45,320 nucleotides of DNA. Origin: Legionella santicrucis (GTDB lineage: Bacteria; Pseudomonadota; Gammaproteobacteria; Legionellales; Legionellaceae). A program made the translations under genes and the position numbers. Below, one piece after another: positions 20,669 to 29,514 of this stretch (positions within the stretch are counted from its first letter, which is position 1; every line of letters begins with the position of its first letter). The stretch is from positions 10,961 to 56,280 of the forward strand of contig NZ_LNYU01000048.1 in assembly GCF_001468135.1 (NCBI RefSeq), written 5' to 3'. Under the pieces are notes generated by a model. That model made no database searches, was not told the DNA's origin, and was given only the letters and a program-made list of their open reading frames with translations.

Positions 20669-20700
20669 CCTTCAAGCACATTGCCTTGAAGGAGTTTTCT
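20669..20700 (+). terminator. Intrinsic terminator of infA
   Basis: CCTTCAAG (20669-20676) pairs exactly with CTTGAAGG (20685-20692) around an 8-base loop, then AGTTTTCT. Located 37 bases after the infA stop. Confidence 0.8.
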
Positions 20701-21026
20701 AGTAATGCAAACTAAATTTTTAGATCAGCCTTGCCTCGCCCTCTGCGAAAACAGGTCTTAATTCTTAATGTTGTGTCTCACTTTAAAAGACACACAGAAT
20801 TTACAGATTCAATCAACTCCAATTCTTAAGATAACATCTTACTGTTTGATAGGGAGCTCTGGTTCCTCTGCTTTCACAAAGGGTGACGCTCTTTCAAAGT
20901 TCAAGTTTTGTAAAATAGTTGTTGAAGACCTGAATAGGTTATTTATAAAGAGAAAAAATCCATAGTTATTAAACATTGATTACACAATAGCGCCAAAGCT
21001 GTTGACACTATTGCGTAAAAAAGATT
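20701..21026. other. Intergenic region between convergent infA and thiolase gene
   Basis: About 330 bases with no supported gene. A 65-codon frame at 20768-20965 lacks a ribosome site and resembles nothing, so I leave it out. At 20985-21013 CAATAGCG and CACTATTG form an imperfect 8-bp stem (one wobble) just beyond the thiolase stop; it may act as that operon's terminator on the minus strand, but the T-run is poor. Confidence 0.4.
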
Positions 21027-22211
21027 TTATAACGCTTCAAATATTGCAGCAGCGCCCATACCCGTACCGATGCACATGGTAACCATGCCATAACGGCCCT
21101 TAGTTCTTTGTAAACCATGTAATAAGGTTGCTGTTCTTATTGCACCGGTAGCTCCTAATGGATGACCCAATGCAATAGCACCGCCTAGGGGATTTACTTT
21201 ATCACGAGGAAGATCGAGTTCTTTGATCACTGCTAAAGCTTGAGCCGCAAAAGCCTCATTAAGCTCTATCCAATCCAATTGTTCTAATGTAATTCCCGCT
21301 CTTTTTAACGCAATAGGAATGGCTTCAATGGGTCCAATCCCCATAATTTCAGGAGGAACGCCAGCTACCGCATAACTTAACAACCGGCCCATGGGTTTTA
21401 ACTTATAATAATGTAGCGCCTGCTCACTTGCTAATAAAGCGATACCTGCACCATCACTAGTCTGCGAACTGTTTCCCGCAGTGACCGTTCCTCTTGCGGC
21501 AAAAACGGGTTTTAACTTAGAAATTACCTCATATGAAGTCTCAGCACGTGGCCCTTCATCCTCACTTACCAATTTTTTCTTAATTAATACATTTGAGTTT
21601 TCTAAGTCTGCGTGTCTTATCGTGATTTCAATAGGACTGATTTCCGCCTTAAAATCACCACGTTGCTGTGCTGCCACGGCTTTTTTATGACTTTCAGTGG
21701 CAAACTCATCTTGTTGCTCTCGCGAAATTCCCCATCGCTTAGCTACATTCTCAGCAGTAATTCCCATACCATAAGCGATCGCTATATCTTCATTATTAAA
21801 AATAGCTGGGTTCGCTGTATACTTATTTCCACCTAAAGGTACCATCGACATGCTTTCCACACCACCAGCAAGGGCCAAATGTACATCACCACTACGAATA
21901 GAGTCCGCAGCTATAGAAATACTTTGTACACCTGAACAACAAAAGCGGTTAATGGTCATTGCTGGGACTGATTGAGGTAAATCGGCCAGCAACGATGCAA
22001 TACGTGCTACATTCATGCCTTGCTCCGCTTCTGGCATAGCACATCCTACAACCACATCCTCTATTTTTGACTTCTCTACAGACGGATTACGCTCCATTAA
22101 ATTTCGGATTACATGTGCTAACAAATCATCAGGCAAAGTATGCTTAAATACACCACGAGGTGCTTTACCAACTGGGGTACGTAATACGTCAACTATGTAT
22201 ACATTAGTCAT
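21027..22211 (-). CDS. fadA: Acetyl-CoA acyltransferase (3-ketoacyl-CoA thiolase)
   Basis: 394-residue thiolase that cleaves 3-ketoacyl-CoA in the last step of beta-oxidation. Family residues: nucleophilic Cys in [11 protein letters not shown] (about 90), the His of [15 protein letters not shown], and the second Cys in [10 protein letters not shown] near the C-terminus; NEAFAAQAL is also present. The frame extends two codons to a TTG at 22217, but ATG 22211 is preceded by AGGGAGATTGAAA, so I start there. It begins 12 bases after the FadN-like gene on the same strand, and the two make a beta-oxidation pair. The acyl-CoA dehydrogenase step is not encoded in the window. Confidence 0.93.
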   Translation of the reverse strand: MTNVYIVDVLRTPVGKAPRGVFKHTLPDDLLAHVIRNLMERNPSVEKSKIEDVVVGCAMPEAEQGMNVARIASLLADLPQSVPAMTINRFCCSGVQSISIAADSIRSGDVHLALAGGVESMSMVPLGGNKYTANPAIFNNEDIAIAYGMGITAENVAKRWGISREQQDEFATESHKKAVAAQQRGDFKAEISPIEITIRHADLENSNVLIKKKLVSEDEGPRAETSYEVISKLKPVFAARGTVTAGNSSQTSDGAGIALLASEQALHYYKLKPMGRLLSYAVAGVPPEIMGIGPIEAIPIALKRAGITLEQLDWIELNEAFAAQALAVIKELDLPRDKVNPLGGAIALGHPLGATGAIRTATLLHGLQRTKGRYGMVTMCIGTGMGAAAIFEAL

Positions 22212-22223
22212 TTTCAATCTCCC

Positions 22224-24590
22224 TTAATTACGTAGTGGCTTGCCGGTCTCTAGTAAATGACTAATCCGCGCTTGTGTTAACGGTGTTGAAGCAAGATTAA
22301 TAAACGCTTCTCGCTCCAGTTTAAACATCCAGTTCTCATCAACAATTGTATCTTGATTGAGATTGCCACCACAAAGCACCGCTGCCAATTCTGTAGCTAT
22401 AAAGTAGTCATGCTGAGAAATAAATCCCCCTTCTAACCAGTTCACTAAACCCGCTTGCAATCGAGCTTTCCCCTCAATACCAGCGATTCTAAACTGTTTC
22501 TTTAAAGGAGGAAGATAATTCTTTGTATGCATGGATTTTATTTGTTCGAGTGCTACGTAAAGAACCTCATCCGCGTGCATTATAAAGCTATCGGTATTTC
22601 GCAAATACCCCATCTGTATCGCATTGGCGGCTGAACTGGCCACTTGTGCAGTAGCAATATGCTGATAGTAACTTTGAAGTACTGGCAATAAATCACCCTT
22701 AGGAACAAGATGTGCCGCACGCATTGCCATTTCTTTACATCCGCCTCCAGCAGGAATTACCCCAACACCAAATTCAACCAAACCAGGATAAGACTCAAAA
22801 GAGGCAACAACAGCATCACAATGCATCATTAATTCACAACCACCGCCTAAAGCCCGCCCTCTTAAGGCAGCAACAACAGGGATAGGACTATATTTTAAGC
22901 GCAAAGCCACATGCTGAAATTGAGCAATCATTGCCTCTAAATCTCGCATTTTATTGTCTTGAATCAATTTTAACACGCCGCGTAGATCAGCGCCTGAGGA
23001 AAAATTATTAGCATCTTGTTGATGTAGAATTAGTCCATGACATTGTTTTTCCGCTATTTGCAATGCTTCTTCTAAACCATCCAGTACCGATTGCCCTACT
23101 GTATTCGCTTTACTCTTAAAATTCACTACAGCAACATCATCTTGTAAATGCCACAAACAAACACCTTCATTTTCATAAAGTACAGGTTTAGGATGCACTG
23201 ACTCTTTGAGAACTTTGTCTGGGAAAAATTGACGTTTATAAACGGGTAACTGACTTCTAGGTTCATAATCATTGAGTGGTGGCGAATAGGCACCTTTTTC
23301 GGTATAAAAATGACTAATTTCAAAAAGCCATCCTGGCAAAGACGCTGAGCTAAGGGTTCTATTTTCTTTTATTTCTCGATAAATATACTGGGTCATCGTT
23401 GCCAAATCAGCAAGTTGCCAGGTTTCAAAAGGACCTTGCATCCAACCAAATCCCCAACGAATTGCTAAATCCACATCTCTTACATTATCCGCAATTGATG
23501 CAAGATGATAAGCACAATAATGGAACAAATCCCTAAAACATGCAGCTAAAAATTGTGCTTGCTTATCCTTAGAAGTAATCAGACTTTGCATGCGAGCAAC
23601 CGGATCTTGGTTCCCCATAATTGCCTTTAACTCATCACTCACAGATGGTTCTGCTGGACGATAGGTTGCTGATTTTATATCGTAAACCTCGATTATTTTA
23701 CCATTTTTTCGGTAAATACCTTGACCAGTTTTTTGTCCCAAATGTCCCTTTTTAATTAAATTAACAATCCACTCTGGTAATTTAAAACTATGGTGCCAGG
23801 GATCATCAGCTAATTGCTGCTGCATCGTATTTACAACATGCTGCATTGTATCTAAACCAACCACATCCATCGTACGAAATGTCGCTGATTTAGGTCTGCC
23901 TAATAAGGGACCAGTTAAAGCATCAACCTCATCCAGCCCCATATCCATAGCAAATGCATGATGTAAGGTTGTTAATAAAGAAAATACCCCTATACGATTC
24001 CCAATAAAATTTGGAGTATCTTTTGCCCTGACCACCCCTTTACCTAAATAGCGCGTCAACCAAGTTTCTAAATGATTCACTAATTCTTCATCCGTAGCTT
24101 CTGCAGGAATAAGCTCGGCAAGATGCATGTAACGCGGGGGATTAAAGAAATGAACGCCGCAAAAATTCTTTCTATGTCTTTCAGGTAAAACAGAACTTAG
24201 TGTATTAATGCTCAAACCGGAGGTATTGCTTACAAGGATCGCTTTTTCTCCTAAGTAAGGAGAAATACGTTTGTATAAATCTTCTTTCCAATCTAAGCGT
24301 TCAGCAATAGCTTCAATAATTAAATCACATGACGACAAGTCCGAAAGATGTTGCTCATAATTTCGTGCTTGTAATAAAGCAGCAGTTTGGGCTGTTGCAA
24401 GAGGATCTGGTTTTAACTTTCCTAAATGAGCTATTGCTTTATCAACAAAAGTATTAGGTCCTCCCTCTCTTGATGCTAAATCAAAAAGTAAGGTTTCTAC
24501 ACCTGCATTCACTAAATGCGCAGCAATCTGTGCACCCATAACGCCGGCCCCTAGAACTGCGGCTTTTTTTATAAAAAAAGATCCCTGCAT
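22224..24590 (-). CDS. fadN: 3-hydroxyacyl-CoA dehydrogenase/enoyl-CoA hydratase fusion, FadN type
   Basis: 788-residue bifunctional beta-oxidation enzyme. Domain order is dehydrogenase first: NAD-binding AAVLGAGVMGAQIAAHL near the N-terminus, SNTSGLSI, HFFNPPRYMHLAE and VVRAKDTPNFIGNRIG. A crotonase-fold hydratase follows at roughly 480-680, with ALRGRALGGGCELMMHCD and LVEFGVGVIPAGGG. This order and the length match Bacillus FadN (YusL) rather than E. coli FadB, where the hydratase is N-terminal. Two starts compete: ATG 24590 with AAGGA seven bases upstream, giving the FadN-like N-terminus, and ATG 24608, which directly abuts the stop of a 14-codon leader frame. I use 24590. The thiolase gene follows after 12 bases. 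Confidence 0.9.
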   Translation of the reverse strand: MQGSFFIKKAAVLGAGVMGAQIAAHLVNAGVETLLFDLASREGGPNTFVDKAIAHLGKLKPDPLATAQTAALLQARNYEQHLSDLSSCDLIIEAIAERLDWKEDLYKRISPYLGEKAILVSNTSGLSINTLSSVLPERHRKNFCGVHFFNPPRYMHLAELIPAEATDEELVNHLETWLTRYLGKGVVRAKDTPNFIGNRIGVFSLLTTLHHAFAMDMGLDEVDALTGPLLGRPKSATFRTMDVVGLDTMQHVVNTMQQQLADDPWHHSFKLPEWIVNLIKKGHLGQKTGQGIYRKNGKIIEVYDIKSATYRPAEPSVSDELKAIMGNQDPVARMQSLITSKDKQAQFLAACFRDLFHYCAYHLASIADNVRDVDLAIRWGFGWMQGPFETWQLADLATMTQYIYREIKENRTLSSASLPGWLFEISHFYTEKGAYSPPLNDYEPRSQLPVYKRQFFPDKVLKESVHPKPVLYENEGVCLWHLQDDVAVVNFKSKANTVGQSVLDGLEEALQIAEKQCHGLILHQQDANNFSSGADLRGVLKLIQDNKMRDLEAMIAQFQHVALRLKYSPIPVVAALRGRALGGGCELMMHCDAVVASFESYPGLVEFGVGVIPAGGGCKEMAMRAAHLVPKGDLLPVLQSYYQHIATAQVASSAANAIQMGYLRNTDSFIMHADEVLYVALEQIKSMHTKNYLPPLKKQFRIAGIEGKARLQAGLVNWLEGGFISQHDYFIATELAAVLCGGNLNQDTIVDENWMFKLEREAFINLASTPLTQARISHLLETGKPLRN

Positions 24591-24608
24591 TCTTTTTTCC
24601 TTATTCAT

Positions 24609-24653
24609 TTATATTATCTGAGTAAGCACCATGAAATTTAGAGATAAACACAT
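24609..24653 (-). CDS. Possible 14-residue leader peptide upstream of the FadN-like gene
   Basis: A short frame, MCLSLNFMVLTQII, starts at ATG 24653 with a near-perfect Shine-Dalgarno AGGAGGTAA placed at normal distance. It ends in TAA at 24611-24609, immediately before the in-frame ATG at 24608 of the FadN-like gene. The Shine-Dalgarno is locked inside a strong hairpin (24658-24692). No conserved function is recognised; the case rests on the ribosome site and the exact stop/start junction. Confidence 0.4.
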   Translation of the reverse strand: MCLSLNFMVLTQII

Positions 24654-24657
24654 TGGC

Positions 24658-24692
24658 TTACCTCCTGCCACATGCGGTGGGCAGTGAGGTAA
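24658..24692 (-). promoter_or_regulatory. Hairpin sequestering a Shine-Dalgarno ahead of the FadN-like gene
   Basis: On the minus strand TTACCTC-A-CTGCC pairs with GGCAG-GAGGTAA: 12 base pairs with one bulged A and a 10-base loop. The 3' arm contains AGGAGGTAA, the ribosome site of the leader frame starting at 24653. No T-run follows on the minus strand, so it is a poor intrinsic terminator for the upstream aldehyde dehydrogenase gene, although that role is not excluded. The layout suits a translational switch. Confidence 0.55.
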
Positions 24693-24749
24693 AATAAATA
24701 TCGTTAATTAAATGGCAGCTATGCTTCACGTTACCAAACAACAATTTTA

Positions 24750-26270
24750 TCAAGACAGATCAAAACGAATACCTTGAGCTAAAGGCAACTCATTACCCCA
24801 GTTAATTGTATTGGTTTGTCGACGCATATATGCCTTCCAAGAATCAGACCCAGATTCGCGCCCCCCACCAGTCTCTTTCTCCCCTCCAAATGCCCCACCA
24901 ATTTCAGCACCTGAAGTACCTATGTTAATATTGGCAATCCCACAATCACTGCCCCATGCACTTAAAAAATGCTCCGCATTTTTCAAGTTTTGAGTAAACA
25001 TCGCTGAGGACAGTCCTTGAGGAACATTATTTTGTAAAGCAATTGCTTCATCTAAAGTCTGATAAGGCATAACGTACAAAATAGGCGCAAATGTTTCTTC
25101 TTGCACAATATCCCAATGATTTTTTACATCACATACCAGAGTAGGTTGCACAAAGAATCCCGGTTGATGCAGTGACTCTCCACCAAATAAAATACGACCA
25201 CCAGCTGATTTAATACGAGCTATTGCTTTATTAAATTGCTCTACAGCTTGCTGATCAATAAGAGGTCCCATTAAATTGTGTTTATCTAAGGGATCACCAA
25301 TTGTTATTTGCTCATAAGCAAAACGTAAACGCTCAATCACATAATCATACATAGAATGGTGTACAAATAAACGTCGTGTCGACGTACATCGTTGCCCTGC
25401 AGTGCCTACCGCTCCAAAAACTATTGCCGGTATCGCTAAATGAAGATCTGCTGATTCATCTAAAATAATGGCATTATTACCACCTAACTCAAGAATAGTT
25501 TTACCTAAGCGAGCAGCAACTTTCGCAGCAACTTGTTTCCCTACAGCTGTTGATCCAGTAAACGAAATCAGCGGTATACGATTGTCATTAACCATCGTTT
25601 CGACAACCTCGTGACTTTCAGGAATAATTAAACTAAATATCTCGGGGCAGCCATTGCGACTTAATACCTCATTACAAATTTGTTGTACTGCTATAGCACA
25701 TAAAGGAGTTTTTGCTGAGGGTTTCCATAAAGTAACATTTCCACATATGGCAGCTAAAAAAGCATTCCAAGACCAAACAGCAACCGGGAAATTAAAGGCC
25801 GAAATAACCCCAATAATTCCATAGGGATGCCATTGTTCGTACATTCTATGCTGAGGCCGTTCTGAGTGCATAGAATTCCCATACAACATTCGTGATTGAC
25901 CTACTGCAAAATCAGCAATATCAATCATTTCTTGAACTTCACCGTCTCCTTCTTGCTTGGATTTACCCATTTCCAAGGAAACTAAACTACCTAATGCATC
26001 TTTATGCTCACGCAAAGCTTGACCAATTTGCCTAATAATTTCCCCTCGTTTTGGGGCCGGGACTTTTTTCCATTCATGAGCAGCATATTGCGCACGCTTC
26101 ATTACTTCTTCATAATCTTCCATAGTGGAAGTTGCAACTTCGGCAAGTTTTTCCCCATTAGTAGGGTTAAAAGAAACTAACTGATGCTCATGAATCTTGC
26201 TTTGCCATCCCTGACCACTAAAAGCCCCAGGGTTAACAGCATGAATTTTTAAATGCTTTAATATATCCAT
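24750..26270 (-). CDS. Aldehyde dehydrogenase, ALDH7 type (aminoadipate-semialdehyde/piperideine-6-carboxylate dehydrogenase)
   Basis: 506-residue NAD(P)-dependent aldehyde dehydrogenase. Motifs: [13 protein letters not shown] and WKPSAKTPL in the cofactor domain, [11 protein letters not shown], catalytic Glu in [14 protein letters not shown], and catalytic Cys (about 295) in [13 protein letters not shown]. The GGNNA and GQRCTSTRR forms are typical of ALDH7/antiquitin and bacterial AASA dehydrogenases. The enzyme should oxidise 2-aminoadipate 6-semialdehyde (in equilibrium with piperideine-6-carboxylate) to 2-aminoadipate in lysine breakdown. A saccharopine-dehydrogenase-like gene just upstream supports this. 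CGGAGATAATCA precedes ATG 26270. A promoter with an overlapping palindrome is predicted upstream, so it may also be expressed on its own. Confidence 0.88.
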   Translation of the reverse strand: MDILKHLKIHAVNPGAFSGQGWQSKIHEHQLVSFNPTNGEKLAEVATSTMEDYEEVMKRAQYAAHEWKKVPAPKRGEIIRQIGQALREHKDALGSLVSLEMGKSKQEGDGEVQEMIDIADFAVGQSRMLYGNSMHSERPQHRMYEQWHPYGIIGVISAFNFPVAVWSWNAFLAAICGNVTLWKPSAKTPLCAIAVQQICNEVLSRNGCPEIFSLIIPESHEVVETMVNDNRIPLISFTGSTAVGKQVAAKVAARLGKTILELGGNNAIILDESADLHLAIPAIVFGAVGTAGQRCTSTRRLFVHHSMYDYVIERLRFAYEQITIGDPLDKHNLMGPLIDQQAVEQFNKAIARIKSAGGRILFGGESLHQPGFFVQPTLVCDVKNHWDIVQEETFAPILYVMPYQTLDEAIALQNNVPQGLSSAMFTQNLKNAEHFLSAWGSDCGIANINIGTSGAEIGGAFGGEKETGGGRESGSDSWKAYMRRQTNTINWGNELPLAQGIRFDLS

Positions 26271-26294
26271 TGATTATCTCCGTAATAATCTAAA

Positions 26295-26338
26295 ATTATA
26301 TCATTCAACTTGAGATACGACCGTTAATGAACGGTCGT
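26295..26338 (-). promoter_or_regulatory. Predicted promoter and palindromic operator of the aldehyde dehydrogenase gene
   Basis: On the minus strand a perfect TATAAT -10 lies at 26300-26295, about 25 bases before the ATG. A perfect palindrome with arms ACGACCGTT (26317-26325) and AACGGTCGT (26330-26338) and a 4-base centre overlaps the -35 position expected for a 17-base spacer. Its symmetry and position fit a repressor or activator site. It lies in the 94-base gap after the saccharopine-dehydrogenase-like gene and could also pause transcription, but no T-run follows. Confidence 0.55.
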
Positions 26339-26364
26339 GGATAAGAACGTATGATTGTGATCGA

Positions 26365-27453
26365 TTATGCGTAATAACGACCAAAACGATTTTCCAATAC
26401 AGCAGATAATTGGAATTTTTCTTGTAAAACCAAACCCTTATATTCATTGGCTTGGCCTAGTGTTAAATCAACAACAGCACAAACACCTGAAGCGGTGCTC
26501 ACTTGAATGGCAGACCATTCCAACCCGCAAATTTCGACTGGATAAATCTTCTTCACATAATTTCTTTCTGTAAGTTCACCGCGTTTTATTCCTTCTACAG
26601 AAACATAAACAATTACAATATCTTGATAGGTTTTAGGAATAGCATTTTCTAAGATTCGCTTTAATGTAGGTCTATCTTGGTTTAAACGCAAGTCATTCAT
26701 TAATAGACGCATTTTTTGACAGTGACCAGGATAACGCATCGTTTTATAATTCATGGTTTGCACTTTACCTGCATGCATTTCTGCCAAACTTCCAAGCCCC
26801 CCAGAGGTATTAAAAGCTTCGTACTCACAACCATCAATTTGAATCGTTTCCAAACCTTCTAATGGAGCTAAGGTAACTGCTTTTCCATATTTAATGGCAT
26901 AACAGGGATTACCATATTCATTAATTACGCCATCGGTTGACCAAGTTAATGAATATTGCAATGCATTATTTGCATTCTGTGGCAGTGCACCCACACGTAA
27001 TTTCACATGGTGACATTCTTCAAACTCCTGCATTAGGCTATTAGCAGCAATACTAATAAATCCTGGAGCTAAACCACACTGAGGCACAAAAGCAGTTTCT
27101 GCATCCAAAGCAATTGCTTTGACTGCCTCTGTAACAGCTGTATCTTCAGTAAGATCAAAATAATGTGCTTTAGCAGCTCTTGCGGCTTCAGCAACATGCG
27201 TATTTAAAAAATAAGGAAGACTTGAGATGACAGCCACAATTCCATGCTTTTCTATATAGGCTTGAGTCGATTCCTTATCTTGAACATCTAAAGCCACAGT
27301 CTTGATTTGTGGCACCGCATCCAATAACCTTTTCACATCTGATCCATTAAAATCTACATCCACTAAATGGACCTGATAAGAACCGCTTTCTGACAGTAAG
27401 CAAGAAATTAAACTACCAATTTTCCCTGCGCCAGTAATCATTACATTATACAT
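26365..27453 (-). CDS. Saccharopine dehydrogenase/lysine 6-dehydrogenase family protein
   Basis: 362-residue NAD(P)-dependent oxidoreductase with an N-terminal Rossmann motif MYNVMITGAGKIGSLISCLL. SLPYFLNTHVAEAARAAKAHYFDLTED and VPQCGLAPGFISIAANSL are typical of this family. It either splits saccharopine to glutamate and aminoadipate semialdehyde (LYS9-like) or oxidises lysine directly (lysine 6-dehydrogenase). No lysine-ketoglutarate reductase is encoded in the window, which leaves both open. The frame continues upstream to 27495, but ATG 27453 has GAGAGGGATT close by and starts right at the Rossmann strand. The aldehyde dehydrogenase gene downstream would take the product onward. Confidence 0.82.
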   Translation of the reverse strand: MYNVMITGAGKIGSLISCLLSESGSYQVHLVDVDFNGSDVKRLLDAVPQIKTVALDVQDKESTQAYIEKHGIVAVISSLPYFLNTHVAEAARAAKAHYFDLTEDTAVTEAVKAIALDAETAFVPQCGLAPGFISIAANSLMQEFEECHHVKLRVGALPQNANNALQYSLTWSTDGVINEYGNPCYAIKYGKAVTLAPLEGLETIQIDGCEYEAFNTSGGLGSLAEMHAGKVQTMNYKTMRYPGHCQKMRLLMNDLRLNQDRPTLKRILENAIPKTYQDIVIVYVSVEGIKRGELTERNYVKKIYPVEICGLEWSAIQVSTASGVCAVVDLTLGQANEYKGLVLQEKFQLSAVLENRFGRYYA

Positions 27454-27913
27454 TTGAATCCCTCTCCCATTATAAAACGCGATCATCCTACACAAATTCT
27501 CAAGGCTTGGATAGTGTTCTCTAAATCTAAATTTTGTACATGAATAAATAAAAGAAAATTATACTCGCATTATTTAGGCTCTTAATGCGTCATTCTAACG
27601 TGAACTTTTAAAAGAAGATATGCTGTTTTAACCACTAATCTAATCGTGTCTATCAAAACATTCGCTAATCAGACATTAAAGCCTTTTGTAGAATATCATC
27701 TTTTAATTAATCACATTTGGTTAACTTGACTTTGATTTTATCTTTAGGTCTTGATCAAGATACAAGAACTAGATAAATAAATTGCATGGTGAACTAATGG
27801 TGCAATATCTTGCGATACATGTTATCTTTCGATTTTAAAGAAAAGAATTTGCTAATTCTTGACCTAAATCCAGTACTCATTTATCTTACCCTTTTATAAT
27901 TTACTGATAAAAT
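27454..27913. other. 460-base divergent intergenic region between lysine-catabolic genes and lnt
   Basis: AT-rich, no supported gene on either strand. It should contain the promoters of the minus-strand saccharopine-dehydrogenase-like gene and of lnt. A TATAAT at 27895-27900 lies 14 bases before the lnt ATG, with TTGACC at 27859-27864 too far away to be its -35. No strong hairpin or repeat was seen. The length is more than simple promoters need, so a small RNA or extra regulator sites could be present. Confidence 0.4.
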
Positions 27914-29449
27914 ATGAAGCAAACTGCTTTGGCGAACAGCACAACGCTTAAATCCTCAATTCATCTCAGCTATACAAAATATCTATTTGTATTTATAGCT
28001 GGACTATTATCACCTTTTGGCTTTGCACCATTTCACATGCCAGGCCTCACGTTATTAAGTTTAGCATCTCTCTATTTCAGTCTGAAAAATTGTTCTAGAA
28101 AACAGAGCGCTTACTTAGGCTTCTGTTATGGATTAGGCTATTTTGGCTTTGGTGTTTCGTGGGTTATCATCAGTATCCATGATTATGGCCAATTAAATTA
28201 TTTTGTCTCAGCGTTGGTTACATTAATTTTTATCATGTATCTTTCGCTTTTCCCCGCCCTTGTCACCTACTTATATAAGTTACTTGAATTAAAACACAGA
28301 ACACTACTGTCTTTACTTTTATTTAGCACTTTATGGTGTCTCAGTGAGTATTGTCGCTCCACATTATTTACTGGATTTCCATGGTTGTTAGTGGGTACAA
28401 CCCTTATTGATACACCCATTAAATATCTTGCCCCTATTTTAGGAATCTACGGATTAAGCTTAATCTGTGTTTTTATCTCTGCATTACTCACCTTAGCTGT
28501 TTCACCAAATTATCCAAAACGTTATTATTGCTTAATTGCTTTCATACTCGTCATGATAAGCCCCGCACTATGTAAAAGTGTTTCTTGGTCACAAATAAAA
28601 CAAGAACCCATTAGTGTTGGTGCAGTTCAAGCCAATTTATCCATGCGTGATAAATGGGATGAAGCTTTATTTTGGAACTTATTAAAATATTATGAAAACG
28701 CAATAAATAAACTTTTAGGAAAACAGCTTATTATTTTGCCTGAATCCGCAATACCACTTCCTGCTAGTTATCTGGATAAATATTTGCTCAAATTAAACAA
28801 AAAGGCAATAAAAGCAAACAGTGCTTTAATGTTAGGTATACTCCAACCTACAAATGACAATGAAACTCATTATTATAACTCCATCATCACTTTTGGAAAG
28901 GCAAAAGGAAAAAAGTTCAAACGCCAACTTGTTCCTTTCGGAGAATACATTCCTAAACCTCTGATTACGATTTATCAATGGCTCAATTTACCTGAAGCAA
29001 ATTTATTACCTGGAAAAAAGCAACAGCCTTTAATTAAAATCGCGAAACATCCAATTGCAAGTCTGATTTGTTATGAAATTGCCTACCCCAATATTTTGCG
29101 CGCACAAATGCCCAAAGCTCAATGGATCGTTTCAATCAGTGATAATGGTTGGTTTGGACATTCACTAGCAAGTTATCAGCAATTACAAATGGCCCAACTT
29201 CTCTCGTTACTGACTGGGCGATATCAAGTAGTCGTTAACAATGATGGTTTATCTTCAATAATTGATACCCATGGCAACATAGTTGAAAGTCTCCCCCCAT
29301 TTAGCTCTGGATTATTACAAGGTACTGTTTATCCTGCTCAAGGTTTTACTCCATGGATTATTTGGTATGAGTATCCTTCTTTGATTTTTTGTACATTTTT
29401 TATAATTTTTATACTTTTTATTCAACTTCGTCGCTTATTCCAGCAATAA
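27914..29449 (+). CDS. lnt: Apolipoprotein N-acyltransferase
   Basis: 511-residue inner membrane enzyme that adds the third acyl chain to lipoproteins, a step needed for their release by LolCDE. The N-terminal half has about six membrane helices (first around residues 23-40, with LLSPFGFAPF typical of Lnt). The periplasmic nitrilase-like domain (about 230-470) carries the Glu-Lys-Cys triad: E277 in ILPESAIP, K336 before LVPFGEYIP, and C386 in LICYEIAYP. A final membrane helix closes the protein (about 478-503). The ribosome site is weak. leuS follows after 65 bases. Confidence 0.96.
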   Translation: MKQTALANSTTLKSSIHLSYTKYLFVFIAGLLSPFGFAPFHMPGLTLLSLASLYFSLKNCSRKQSAYLGFCYGLGYFGFGVSWVIISIHDYGQLNYFVSALVTLIFIMYLSLFPALVTYLYKLLELKHRTLLSLLLFSTLWCLSEYCRSTLFTGFPWLLVGTTLIDTPIKYLAPILGIYGLSLICVFISALLTLAVSPNYPKRYYCLIAFILVMISPALCKSVSWSQIKQEPISVGAVQANLSMRDKWDEALFWNLLKYYENAINKLLGKQLIILPESAIPLPASYLDKYLLKLNKKAIKANSALMLGILQPTNDNETHYYNSIITFGKAKGKKFKRQLVPFGEYIPKPLITIYQWLNLPEANLLPGKKQQPLIKIAKHPIASLICYEIAYPNILRAQMPKAQWIVSISDNGWFGHSLASYQQLQMAQLLSLLTGRYQVVVNNDGLSSIIDTHGNIVESLPPFSSGLLQGTVYPAQGFTPWIIWYEYPSLIFCTFFIIFILFIQLRRLFQQ

Positions 29450-29514
29450 TCTATTGCTGGCAAGCACAAGAGGAGTTATCCTTAGCGATTTAGAGTCACT
29501 TAAAAAATTGGACC

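Noticed and set aside
20768..20965. 65-codon frame after infA
   Set aside because: No Shine-Dalgarno and random-looking composition; kept only as intergenic sequence.
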